Assembly (NCBI GenBank): GCA_002307145.1
Contig: DBTR01000008.1
Coordinates: 38,661-73,065, forward strand
DNA length: 34,405 nt
Direction: 5' to 3'
Source of the DNA: Rhodospirillum sp. UBA1311
GTDB lineage: Bacteria; Pseudomonadota; Alphaproteobacteria; Rhodospirillales; Rhodospirillaceae
Under the pieces are notes generated by a model, which did no database searches, was not told where the DNA came from, and saw only the letters and a program-made list of their open reading frames with translations. A program made the position numbers and the translations under genes. The stretch's first letter is position 1, and each line of letters opens with the position of its first letter. Positions 15,321 through 21,493 of this stretch are shown here, one piece after another.

Positions 15321-17389
15321 CGACTAGCTTTTTCGAGCTTGGCTCCGAGGACTTCGTTTCCAGTTCGCTCGATAAGATTTTTGACGGCACCGCGATTTCT
15401 GCGGGGCTTCAGGTCTTGAATCTCGCGCTGATGTCGATCGCCGGAATGATAATGATCTGGTCGATAGTACGGATTGTTGTCGCGACTGGTCACCATGGCG
15501 TTGCCCTCGGCAAGCACTCAGAGGTCTGGTACCCGATAAGATTTGTCATGTCGGTTGCACTGCTAGTGCCGGTGGGCGACGGCTTGAGTGGCGCGCAGCA
15601 TCTCGGGCTCGGGCTCGCCCGCATGGGTGCCGGCGCCGGAAATAAGGTTTGGGAATCGATCGTTGGGGCACAGGATCCCAAGCCGTTGATTGGATCTACC
15701 GATCCTACGGTCGGACCGATTGTGCAGGCTGCTTGGATCGCGCAAGTATGCGCACAGGGTTGGAACGAGGTAATGGCCGTGTACACCCAAGCTGGGCCGG
15801 TGACATGGGCGCGAACCGATCTCGACGACGCGACAGTACTATCGGCCGACAGCACCCTCCTGCCAGCTGTCTGCGGGACGATCCGTGTTCCGCGCACCAA
15901 CGACACGGCTGCCCAGACCCTCGCCGACGCAAGGCTGGCGGCAACGGTTAATATGCTCAACAGCATGGCAGCTCCTGCCCGAACATTCGCCCTCAACCAT
16001 TTGCCGCCGGGGGCGACAAACCCCAACGCTCAGACGGTCGATTTCAAATCGATTCGATTGCAGCTAGAGCAGTCTCTCAAAGCGGCGGCCGAGCACTTCT
16101 TAGAGTCAAAAAACAACTCGCCGGAAGCGGTAAAAATTCGGGAGGAGATGGCGAATTCCGGCTGGACTTCGGCCGGAACGTTTGCCCTCGGGATCGCATC
16201 TCGAGCGAGCTCAGTGCAAAGCACACTCGCCGAAATGCCATCGGTCGCGCCGCCTCGGACCGATTTTTTCTATTCGTCGGAGGTTTACTCGTCGGAGGCC
16301 CAAGTCCTTCGACAAGCGGAGATTTTTTATCAAAATGACGCGGCAAAAACAGACCCTTCTGTTCAGTCGCGGGCGTTTCCAACCGGTGCGGACGACAGCA
16401 TGTGGTCGTGGATCGACCTCTCACGTTTGCGCTCGCTGTACACACGCTTCAGCGACCCGACTGAATCAGCGGACCCACTGTCCGTGCTAGTCAACCTTGG
16501 GCATTCGCTGCTGTCATTTGTCGTGTCGTGTTACGTTGGATGGGGCGCTCTCAATGCTGCCGCCGACGCGATCAAGGCCGCGGTCTCTGGCATACCTTTT
16601 GTCGGTGGCGCGATCGCCGCGGGTGCGTCGCTTGTCGGAAACGCCGCGACCGCAACGCTCGGTGGCGCGGAAAGCGCAAAAACCATTGTGCAACTGGTGT
16701 TAGGCGCACTGGGCCTCTCGGGCCTTTTTTTAGCTTACGTGTTGCCGCTCATCCCGTTTTTGTACTGGGTGTTGCTGGTCGCACGGTTTTTCGGGCGTAT
16801 TGCCTTGGCAATGCTGGCATTACCGCTGTGGGCGGCGTCACACCTGATCCTCGACGAGGAGGAAGGTCTTGGGCGACGATCGGCGCAAGGTCTAACACTC
16901 CTCGCAGATATGCTCGTACGGCCAGCGTTTTCGGTATTGTCGCTCTACATGGCGCTCGCGGTATTCAGTATCATCGCGAAATTTTTCGGTGATAACTACT
17001 ATCTCGTAGTGAACAACGCTCTTAGCAATCACTTCGGTGGAATTAGCGGCGCGTTCACGTACACCATTCTTGGTGTCGTTTTTATTGTCGCCGTCGCGAA
17101 TTACATTTTTAAACTTGCTGCGACCGGCACTGACGATGCTCTCGATTATGTCGGCCTGCTCGTTGCTCGATCGGCAGGCGGAACCGGGGAAGATGCCGAA
17201 CACCGGGGATCAGCAGCCGTCGCAATCGTCCAACGTGGCGCAGACACCGCAGGCAAAGCCGCAGGAAAGGCTATCAGCGGGCCCGCCGGCGGAACTAGTG
17301 GAAGTAGCTCCGCCGGCGCGATCAGCAACGGCATGAGCTTCCAAAACTCGGTCGCCGGGGAAATCGGCGCTGCCTCAAATAAGTCTTAG
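15317..17389 (+). CDS. DotA/TraY-family type IV secretion membrane protein
   Basis: A 690-aa polytopic membrane protein resembling the DotA/TraY family of IncI-type (type IVB) secretion systems. Key features are an N-terminal helix at about 30-55 and the conserved block WYPIRFVMSVALLVPVGDGLSGAQ (about 70-93), the family's usual W-x-P-x-R...LLVP...G signature. A large soluble domain (about 100-380) follows, then helices near 390-415, 470-520, 525-545, 565-590 and 610-635. The C-terminal tail (about 650-690) is Gly/Ser/Ala-rich and low in complexity. The start ATG overlaps the previous stop (ATGA); a longer upstream frame is not supported. No other Dot/Icm or Tra transfer gene is seen in the element. 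It may tune a helper system's channel, cause entry exclusion, or be a secreted factor as DotA can be. Confidence 0.75.
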   Translation: MTTSFFELGSEDFVSSSLDKIFDGTAISAGLQVLNLALMSIAGMIMIWSIVRIVVATGHHGVALGKHSEVWYPIRFVMSVALLVPVGDGLSGAQHLGLGLARMGAGAGNKVWESIVGAQDPKPLIGSTDPTVGPIVQAAWIAQVCAQGWNEVMAVYTQAGPVTWARTDLDDATVLSADSTLLPAVCGTIRVPRTNDTAAQTLADARLAATVNMLNSMAAPARTFALNHLPPGATNPNAQTVDFKSIRLQLEQSLKAAAEHFLESKNNSPEAVKIREEMANSGWTSAGTFALGIASRASSVQSTLAEMPSVAPPRTDFFYSSEVYSSEAQVLRQAEIFYQNDAAKTDPSVQSRAFPTGADDSMWSWIDLSRLRSLYTRFSDPTESADPLSVLVNLGHSLLSFVVSCYVGWGALNAAADAIKAAVSGIPFVGGAIAAGASLVGNAATATLGGAESAKTIVQLVLGALGLSGLFLAYVLPLIPFLYWVLLVARFFGRIALAMLALPLWAASHLILDEEEGLGRRSAQGLTLLADMLVRPAFSVLSLYMALAVFSIIAKFFGDNYYLVVNNALSNHFGGISGAFTYTILGVVFIVAVANYIFKLAATGTDDALDYVGLLVARSAGGTGEDAEHRGSAAVAIVQRGADTAGKAAGKAISGPAGGTSGSSSAGAISNGMSFQNSVAGEIGAASNKS

Positions 17390-17399
17390 AATGCAATCC

Positions 17400-17433
17400 G
17401 ATAGTCGGCAATGCGCACACATCGCCGACTATC
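17400..17433. repeat. 10-bp perfect inverted repeat after the DotA/TraY gene
   Basis: GATAGTCGGC (17400-17409) and GCCGACTATC (17424-17433); with four more bases on each inner side the match is 13 of 14. It lies 10 nt after the stop codon and 25 nt before the next start. No T tract follows, so it could be an operator or an mRNA-stability hairpin controlling the following gene. Confidence 0.6.
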
Positions 17434-17458
17434 TAAACCATACCCTGGAGAAATGGTT

Positions 17459-17899
17459 ATGATCTTTGAGAAAAGTATCACAGCGGCCGATCTCGTCGAC
17501 GAATGGGTAAGCACACTGGACAACATGGGGCCGTTCGCACCGCGCGACGCACTGATCGAGCATTTGGATCACGTCCCGCCTGGCGTCGATCCGGAGCTGC
17601 TCGAGCTAGTTGAGGAACGCGCGAGCTACGACGTGACCTACATCGGCGGGGAGATTCGGAACGGCGCCGTTGTTGCCGGGATCGCCGATCTACTGACCAG
17701 ACCGCAGGTGCTTTCTATGCTAGCTGCGACGATCGAGGAGAGGGCGCTTCGTATCGAGGCCCCAGCGGACCAGGTCGAAGCTATTGCCCGCAACGCCCGA
17801 GCCCTTGGACTAATCGCCGAACGCATCGCCAATCAGCCCCTGCGTCTCTCGCACGGCCTCGCCGAGGAACTGGCCGAAGTCACGCCCCCGCTGAGTTAA
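17459..17899 (+). CDS. Hypothetical helical protein of the element
   Basis: A 146-aa acidic, mainly helical soluble protein with no cysteine and no membrane segment. Its sequence opens MIFEKSITAADLVDEWVSTLDNMGPFAPRDALIEHL. I do not recognise the family. ATG 17459 is preferred over ATG 17453 because GGAG then lies 8 nt upstream rather than 2. A 10-bp inverted repeat sits in its leader. Codon use and GC content are closer to the DotA-like gene than to the following cargo. Context suggests an accessory of the transfer module, but nothing in the sequence proves it. Confidence 0.6.
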   Translation: MIFEKSITAADLVDEWVSTLDNMGPFAPRDALIEHLDHVPPGVDPELLELVEERASYDVTYIGGEIRNGAVVAGIADLLTRPQVLSMLAATIEERALRIEAPADQVEAIARNARALGLIAERIANQPLRLSHGLAEELAEVTPPLS

Positions 17900-17932
17900 A
17901 AAGGCTGGCGCCGCTCAGAAAACAAATCACCT

Positions 17933-18013
17933 GCTCGGCAGGACGGCGGCTCCGCCGCCTGAAGAGCTACCGGGCCTGCGGCCCTGCGTAGGGGGCACGC
18001 CCCCTACACCCCC
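17933..18013. repeat. Left arm of a long inverted repeat enclosing the cargo module
   Basis: Complementary to 19221-19299. The arms share a perfect 32-bp block (17944-17975 with 19257-19288) and a second block of 17 + 15 bp broken by one mismatch (17981-18013 with 19221-19253). Each arm is itself built of smaller GC palindromes, one of the form GGCGGC...GCCGCC and one of the form TAGGGGGC...GCCCCCTA. A degenerate relative of the second type lies at 14022-14044 in the oriT region. No transposase is encoded between the arms. Confidence 0.85.
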
Positions 18014-18082
18014 CACAATATTTTGGGCCCTCTCTCGTCTTATGGTAGCATATTCGCGACCTAATGCTTCAGGAGCCCTGAC

Positions 18083-18364
18083 ATGGATCTGGAAAAACTC
18101 AACCGTAAAGTTGCACTGCTATGCCCCACATGCGGTGGCTCTCAATTTGCCTCCGAAGAGGCTGGTGACGAGCCGGCCGCAATTCTCAAATGTGCAGGAT
18201 GCGGATTAGAAATCACCCATGAAGAACTCGTAGATTCAAACACAGATAACATTTCTGTGAATCTGGATGAAATGACAAAAGACGCAGTGAAGGAAGTTGA
18301 GAAGGAATTCAACGCCATCCTCAGGAATGCCTTCAAGGGAAACAAACATATAACCATAAAATGA
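18083..18364 (+). CDS. Zinc-ribbon protein (cargo gene 1)
   Basis: A 93-aa protein. Four cysteines in CPTCGG (Cys14, Cys17) and CAGCG (Cys37, Cys40) form a zinc-ribbon. The segment is followed by LEITHEELVDSN and an acidic then basic helical C-terminus (DEMTKDAVKEVEKEFNAILRNAF, ending GNKHITIK). AGGAG lies 7 nt before ATG 18083. The gene is clearly more AT-rich than the chromosome and than the transfer genes, which indicates separate acquisition. The next gene starts 9 nt after its stop, so the pair forms an operon. From memory, small zinc-ribbon proteins of this build recur in prophage and defence-type accessory regions of other bacteria; I cannot check that here. Function unknown. Confidence 0.75.
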   Translation: MDLEKLNRKVALLCPTCGGSQFASEEAGDEPAAILKCAGCGLEITHEELVDSNTDNISVNLDEMTKDAVKEVEKEFNAILRNAFKGNKHITIK

Positions 18365-18373
18365 AGGTTAGAC

Positions 18374-18835
18374 ATGAACACCGGAGACTTACTCTCTCTA
18401 GCCGCCGTGTTAGTATCGGTATACGCCGTATATACTACCAGCAAGTTCAACTCTCGCCAAAAGGCGCTGCTGGAAAATCAGGACCGGCTCAACAAAATAT
18501 TGCTTGAAAAAGAGACGGAAGAAATCTCTGACTCTCAAAAAGCGGACGTATCCGCCAATTTAGTAAGATATGGTCAGACAAAGTATAGAATAAAAATCTT
18601 TAACAAAGGCAAGAGTCCCGCTAGAAATGTTCGCGTGTCGTTTCCGGATGGAAGTGATTTAGTTATTCCCGCAGATATAGATGAAAAATTCCCTCTTGAG
18701 ATACTAGAGCCACATCAGGCTGTGGAGTTAATTGCCGCAGTCTGCCTGGGCTCGAAAGGGAAGTATCAGGTAGACCTGTCATGGACGGACGGCTCTGACC
18801 AAAATCGAGAAAAAACCACGTATGTAACTGTCTAG
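18374..18835 (+). CDS. Membrane-anchored protein with beta-rich domain (cargo gene 2)
   Basis: A 153-aa protein. One N-terminal membrane helix (LLSLAAVLVSVYAVYTT, residues 6-22) is followed by a charged coiled-coil-like stretch (NSRQKALLENQDRLNKILLEKETEE, about 26-50). The C-terminal domain (about 60-153) is beta-rich with YRIKIFNKGKSPARNVRVSFPDG, LEPHQAVELIAAV and YQVDLSWTDGSDQNREKTTYVTV. This looks like an immunoglobulin-like sandwich placed in the cytoplasm if the anchor is N-out. It is as AT-rich as the preceding zinc-ribbon gene and only 9 nt away. I do not know the family's function. A two-component arrangement (cytosolic zinc-ribbon sensor plus membrane partner) is compatible with an anti-phage or stress role, but that is speculation. 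Confidence 0.7.
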   Translation: MNTGDLLSLAAVLVSVYAVYTTSKFNSRQKALLENQDRLNKILLEKETEEISDSQKADVSANLVRYGQTKYRIKIFNKGKSPARNVRVSFPDGSDLVIPADIDEKFPLEILEPHQAVELIAAVCLGSKGKYQVDLSWTDGSDQNREKTTYVTV

Positions 18836-18890
18836 TACTTTGGCCGATGGCTCCCCCAGTTCAAATGGATAGAACAGCGAACGCATGTCT

Positions 18891-18938
18891 AGTATATTGG
18901 ACAAAACGACCGCGACGCGGCGTAACGACCAATATACT
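18891..18938. promoter_or_regulatory. Inverted-repeat operator candidate upstream of the XRE gene
   Basis: AGTATATTGG (18891-18900) and its exact complement (18929-18938) are separated by 28 bp. GGATAGAA occurs at both edges (18867-18874 and 18939-18946). The right arm ends 10 bp before the XRE start. Probable autoregulatory site for the XRE protein, possibly through looping or a dimer of dimers. Confidence 0.55.
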
Positions 18939-18948
18939 GGATAGAATA

Positions 18949-19230
18949 ATGCTCTTGTGGCAGGTCGGGGAGATAATCCGGATGGCGCGGCGGGAGCGTA
19001 AGCTCTCGCAGCAGGAACTCGCTCGCAGGGCGGGGGTAAGCCGCAGCACCTTAAGCGACCTGGAACGCGGACGATGCATTGAACTCGGGTGGATGAAGCT
19101 CGAGCGACTGGTCTTGCATCTAGGACTCGAACTGCAGATCGTCCGCCCTGTGCGACATCGCCCGACCCTCGACGAGCTGCGCCTCGAGAACGAGGCTGAA
19201 GAACGCAAATTAAGTAATCTGGGGGTGTAG
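18949..19230 (+). CDS. XRE-family HTH transcriptional regulator (HipB-like)
   Basis: A 93-aa DNA-binding protein. The helix-turn-helix is complete: VGEIIRMARRERKLSQQELARRAGVSRSTLSDLERGRCIELGWMKLERLVLHLGLEL, residues about 5-62. A polar C-terminus follows. The LVLHLGLELQIV ending resembles HipB-type antitoxin regulators, but no HipA kinase is nearby. Start set at ATG 18949; a longer in-frame start at 18847 would run through the inverted-repeat operator and is unlikely. The last two codons and stop fall inside the right arm of the long inverted repeat. It is more GC-rich than the two cargo genes, so it may have a different origin. It could repress the cargo, the integrase or itself. Confidence 0.8.
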   Translation: MLLWQVGEIIRMARRERKLSQQELARRAGVSRSTLSDLERGRCIELGWMKLERLVLHLGLELQIVRPVRHRPTLDELRLENEAEERKLSNLGV

Positions 19231-19299
19231 GGGGCTTGCCCCCTACGCAGGGCGGAGCCCGGTAGCTCTTCAGGCGGCGGAGCCGCCGCCCTGCTGAGC
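19221..19299. repeat. Right arm of the long inverted repeat enclosing the cargo module
   Basis: Inverted partner of 17933-18013. It overlaps the stop codon of the XRE gene and ends 28 bp before the 3' end of the integrase gene. Its internal palindromes could act as a bidirectional transcription barrier between the convergent XRE and integrase genes. Confidence 0.85.
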
Positions 19300-19326
19300 C
19301 TCTTGTTTTTCGCCGCAAAGCGGCGA

Positions 19327-20328
19327 TCAATCCAACTTGGCTGCAAGCTGCTCAATATCAGGGTTGTAATAGCGCTTCAGCACCTGCAGCGTCTTGTGGC
19401 CCGTAACTGCCGCTAATTCCAAGGTGTTGGGTAGCTTGCCCGATATCCGCGTCGCCGCCACGTGACGCAAGTCATGAAACCTCAGATCGGGCATCCCGGC
19501 ATCGTCGGCCGCTTTAGCGAAGATCGCCGAAAGCAATTCCCTGCCCACAGGGAACAACGTTCCATCAATCTGCCGGGGCACAGCAGGATCCTGCTTCATT
19601 TCCTCGAGCACGGACAAAGCGGCTTTGCTCAGCGGCACGTCCCGGCTCTCGCCGTTTTTTGTATCTTCGAGGTGCGCCACGCGCCCTTTGATGTCAGCCC
19701 AATGCAAGGACCGAAGCTCGCCAGCACGCATTGCAGTCTCAATTGCGAGACGCACGATGTAAGGAAGCCAGGGATGCAGCCTGTTCGCCCGGCAAGCCTC
19801 TATAATCTTGCCTTCTTGCTCAGCCGACAGCTGTACATTTCGCCCGGCACGGGCCGCTGGACGCCGAACACCTGCGGCAGGATTAATGAGACCCTGCATC
19901 TGCCATTCGCTAGCAGCATGCCGATAAACGGCGCTGAGCAGATTCATTGAATTGGAGATGGTGGAAGGAGCTCGCCCCTCCGTCTGCCGGCGATTACGCC
20001 ACTGCACCAGGTCATCAGAGATCACCCTGGAGAAGGGCTTCTTGGCGAACGCTTCTTTCTGCCACTGCCGGATTCGTTTTTCTTCCTGCTCTGCGCCCTT
20101 CTTCCGCGGAGTGACCTCGAGGAGATAGCGATCGAGAGCTTGAGCAAGGGTGACGCGATCCGCCTCTCTGGCGGTCGGCACAAAGCGACCTTCCTCGATC
20201 TCGGTTTCCTTGGATTTGGCCCAGCGCTCAGCTAAAGCCTTCGTCTCGAAGGTTGCCGTCGCAATGATACCCTTCTTGCGCACACGTACGCGCCACTGGC
20301 GCTCGCCGCGTTGCTTGATCGTGGCCAA
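19327..20328 (-). CDS. int: Tyrosine-family site-specific integrase
   Basis: A 333-aa phage-type integrase. The N-terminal arm-binding region (MATIKQRGERQWRVRVRKKG, to about 60) and core-binding domain (about 60-160) precede a catalytic domain with the full active site: Arg201 (TAMRAGELRSLHW), Lys224 (DTKNGESRDVPL), His285 and Arg288 (HDLRHVAATR), His311 (TGHKTLQ) and Tyr320 as the likely nucleophile (LKRYYNP). It begins about 110 bp from tRNA-Ser and reads away from it, the standard layout. The dyad at 20341-20371 stands just upstream of its start. It should catalyse integration and excision at the 17-bp core in the tRNA-Ser anticodon arm. Confidence 0.95.
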   Translation of the reverse strand: MATIKQRGERQWRVRVRKKGIIATATFETKALAERWAKSKETEIEEGRFVPTAREADRVTLAQALDRYLLEVTPRKKGAEQEEKRIRQWQKEAFAKKPFSRVISDDLVQWRNRRQTEGRAPSTISNSMNLLSAVYRHAASEWQMQGLINPAAGVRRPAARAGRNVQLSAEQEGKIIEACRANRLHPWLPYIVRLAIETAMRAGELRSLHWADIKGRVAHLEDTKNGESRDVPLSKAALSVLEEMKQDPAVPRQIDGTLFPVGRELLSAIFAKAADDAGMPDLRFHDLRHVAATRISGKLPNTLELAAVTGHKTLQVLKRYYNPDIEQLAAKLD

Positions 20329-20340
20329 AAAAACACCTCA

Positions 20341-20371
20341 TGGTCCACTCGATTTCAAACCGAGTGGACCA
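20341..20371. repeat. 11-bp perfect inverted repeat upstream of the integrase gene
   Basis: TGGTCCACTCG (20341-20351) and its complement (20361-20371) flank a 9-nt loop, 13 bp upstream of the integrase start. Its right arm overlaps the subterminal 15-bp repeat. Probably an operator for the integrase gene or a recombination-protein site. Confidence 0.6.
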
Positions 20372-20378
20372 AATTTGG
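20364..20378. repeat. Right copy of the 15-bp end repeat
   Basis: Identical to 8746-8760 and in the same orientation, 103 bp inside the right core. Candidate integrase arm-type site; see the left copy. Confidence 0.6.
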
Positions 20379-20389
20379 CCCAAAAACTC

Positions 20390-20423
20390 AAGAAAAATGG
20401 CGGGATATTCGCTGAATATCCCG
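20390..20423 (-). terminator. Element-supplied terminator for tRNA-Ser
   Basis: A perfect 10-bp stem with 3-nt loop (20401-20423, CGGGATATTC and complement) lies 13 nt beyond the tRNA 3' end. On the minus strand it is followed by CCA and five T. It restores termination for the tRNA gene whose own terminator was displaced to 8515-8547. Confidence 0.7.
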
Positions 20424-20436
20424 TAACCCATTGAAA

Positions 20437-20526
20437 TGGCGGAGAGGCAGGGATTCGAACCCTGGGGACGCTCGCGCGCCCAACGGTTTTCGAGACCGCC
20501 CCGTTCGACCGCTCCGGCACCTCTCC
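20437..20526 (-). tRNA. tRNA-Ser (anticodon CGA)
   Basis: A 90-nt class II tRNA with GGAGAGG/CCTCTCC acceptor stem, a long variable arm, T arm with TTCGAAT, discriminator G and encoded CCA. The anticodon loop reads CTCGAAA, so the anticodon is CGA (complement of 20490-20492), decoding UCG. The core repeat 20481-20497 covers the anticodon arm. The 5' part is therefore chromosomal and the 3' part from the variable arm onward came with the element, making the present gene a hybrid. The differences from the displaced half at 8551-8611 are compensated in the T stem, so the hybrid should fold normally. Confidence 0.95.
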
Positions 20527-20555
20527 ATAAGATCCGCGGTCAAGCGAAGACGCGT

Positions 20556-20584
20556 TTTCTACAGGGGCCTGATGCTGCCGTCAA
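20556..20584 (-). promoter_or_regulatory. Predicted promoter of tRNA-Ser
   Basis: On the minus strand TTGACG (20584-20579) and TAGAAA (20561-20556) are separated by 17 bp. They place a start about 20 nt before the mature tRNA 5' end. It is divergent from the rplU promoter. An 8-bp hairpin (20592-20619) lies between the two promoters. Confidence 0.6.
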
Positions 20585-20701
20585 GCGTCGTCGCGCAAGA
20601 ATTCTTTCGGGCTTGCGCGATGCGCAATATACGTTATGCATGTCGCGCGTCGTACATGCCCGAGGTGCCTTGGCCACGCCAAACCGAGAGTCGGAAAAGC
20701 G

Positions 20702-20729
20702 TTGACAGGCTTTGCCCTGTGAGTATAGT
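20702..20729 (+). promoter_or_regulatory. Predicted strong promoter of rplU-rpmA
   Basis: TTGACA (20702-20707) is separated by 16 bp from TATAGT (20724-20729), close to consensus as expected for ribosomal protein genes. A leader of about 65 nt precedes rplU. The rest of 20527-20800 has no supported gene. Confidence 0.75.
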
Positions 20730-20800
20730 ACGCGCCTCTTTCGCGGGCCGCCTTGAGCGGTGCCGCGCTTCTTTGGTGTTTTTAAGAAGGCGGGTTAACC

Positions 20801-21103
20801 ATGTTTGCAGTCATCAAGACCGGTGGCAAGCAGTACCGGGTCGAAGCCGGCGACGTCATCGTCGTCGAGAAGCTCCCGGTCGACGAAAACGGCGCCGTGA
20901 CCTTCGACGAAGTTTTGATGGTCGGCGACAAGGTCGGCGCGCCGCTGGTCGAGGGCGCTACCGTGACCGGTGAGGTCATGAAGCAGGCCCGCGACAAGAA
21001 GATCATCGTCTTCAAGAAGAAGCGTCGCCAGAACTACCGGCGTAAGCAAGGCCATCGGCAGTACATCAGCGTCGTGCGCATCACTGACATCGCCGTCGCG
21101 TAA
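20801..21103 (+). CDS. rplU: 50S ribosomal protein bL21
   Basis: A 100-aa ribosomal protein, close to the usual 103. It begins MFAVIKTGGKQYRVEAGDVI, the invariant bL21 start. It also contains GAPLVEGATVTGEV and the KKRRQNYRRKQGHRQ rRNA-binding segment near residues 73-88. AAGGCGGG lies upstream of the start. It is followed 27 nt later by rpmA, the universal partner. It binds 23S rRNA in the large subunit. Confidence 0.97.
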   Translation: MFAVIKTGGKQYRVEAGDVIVVEKLPVDENGAVTFDEVLMVGDKVGAPLVEGATVTGEVMKQARDKKIIVFKKKRRQNYRRKQGHRQYISVVRITDIAVA

Positions 21104-21130
21104 CGCCGGCACCAGCAGGAGTAACGAAAC

Positions 21131-21400
21131 ATGGCTCATAAAAAAGCTGGCGGTAGCTCTCGCAACGGGCGCGACTCCGCGGGTCGCCGCCTCGGCTTGA
21201 AGAAGTCCGGCGGCCAGGCCGTGATCCCGGGCAACATTCTCGTCCGTCAGCGCGGCACCACCTACCACCCCGGCGCCAACGTCGGCATGGGCCGCGACCA
21301 CACCCTGTTCGCCCTCGTCGAGGGCCGGGTGGCGTTCAAGCGCGGCGCGAAGGATCGGACCTTCATCGTCGTCGAGCCGATCGCCGTCGCAGCCGAATAA
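21131..21400 (+). CDS. rpmA: 50S ribosomal protein bL27
   Basis: An 89-aa protein starting MAHKKAGGSSRNGRDSAGRRLGLKKSGGQ, the highly conserved N-terminus of bL27 that reaches toward the peptidyl transferase centre. GNILVRQRGTTYHPGANVGMGRDHTLFALVEG follows. CAGGAG precedes the start. There is no N-terminal extension of the Firmicutes cleaved type. The operon with rplU ends at the terminator 40 nt downstream. Confidence 0.97.
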   Translation: MAHKKAGGSSRNGRDSAGRRLGLKKSGGQAVIPGNILVRQRGTTYHPGANVGMGRDHTLFALVEGRVAFKRGAKDRTFIVVEPIAVAAE

Positions 21401-21439
21401 CCCGCCTCGCGGTTTCGGCCGCTCGTCAGGTGGGTCTAC

Positions 21440-21469
21440 AAAGGGGAATGGTTGACCATTCCCCTTTTT
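21440..21469 (+). terminator. Rho-independent terminator after rpmA
   Basis: A 12-bp stem (AAAGGGGAATGG and complement) with a 4-nt loop is followed by a run of T. It separates the rplU-rpmA transcript from obgE. It also excludes the upstream in-frame obgE start at 21452. Confidence 0.9.
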
Positions 21470-21493
21470 GCTTCTTTTGGGGTTAGTGCGGCG

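Noticed and set aside
18847..18948. Longer N-terminus for the XRE regulator
   Set aside because: It would translate through the inverted-repeat operator and the added residues do not resemble the family.
17933..19299. Insertion sequence or MITE with terminal inverted repeats
   Set aside because: No transposase is encoded and no target-site duplication could be seen next to the arms, so I call it only an inverted-repeat-bounded module.
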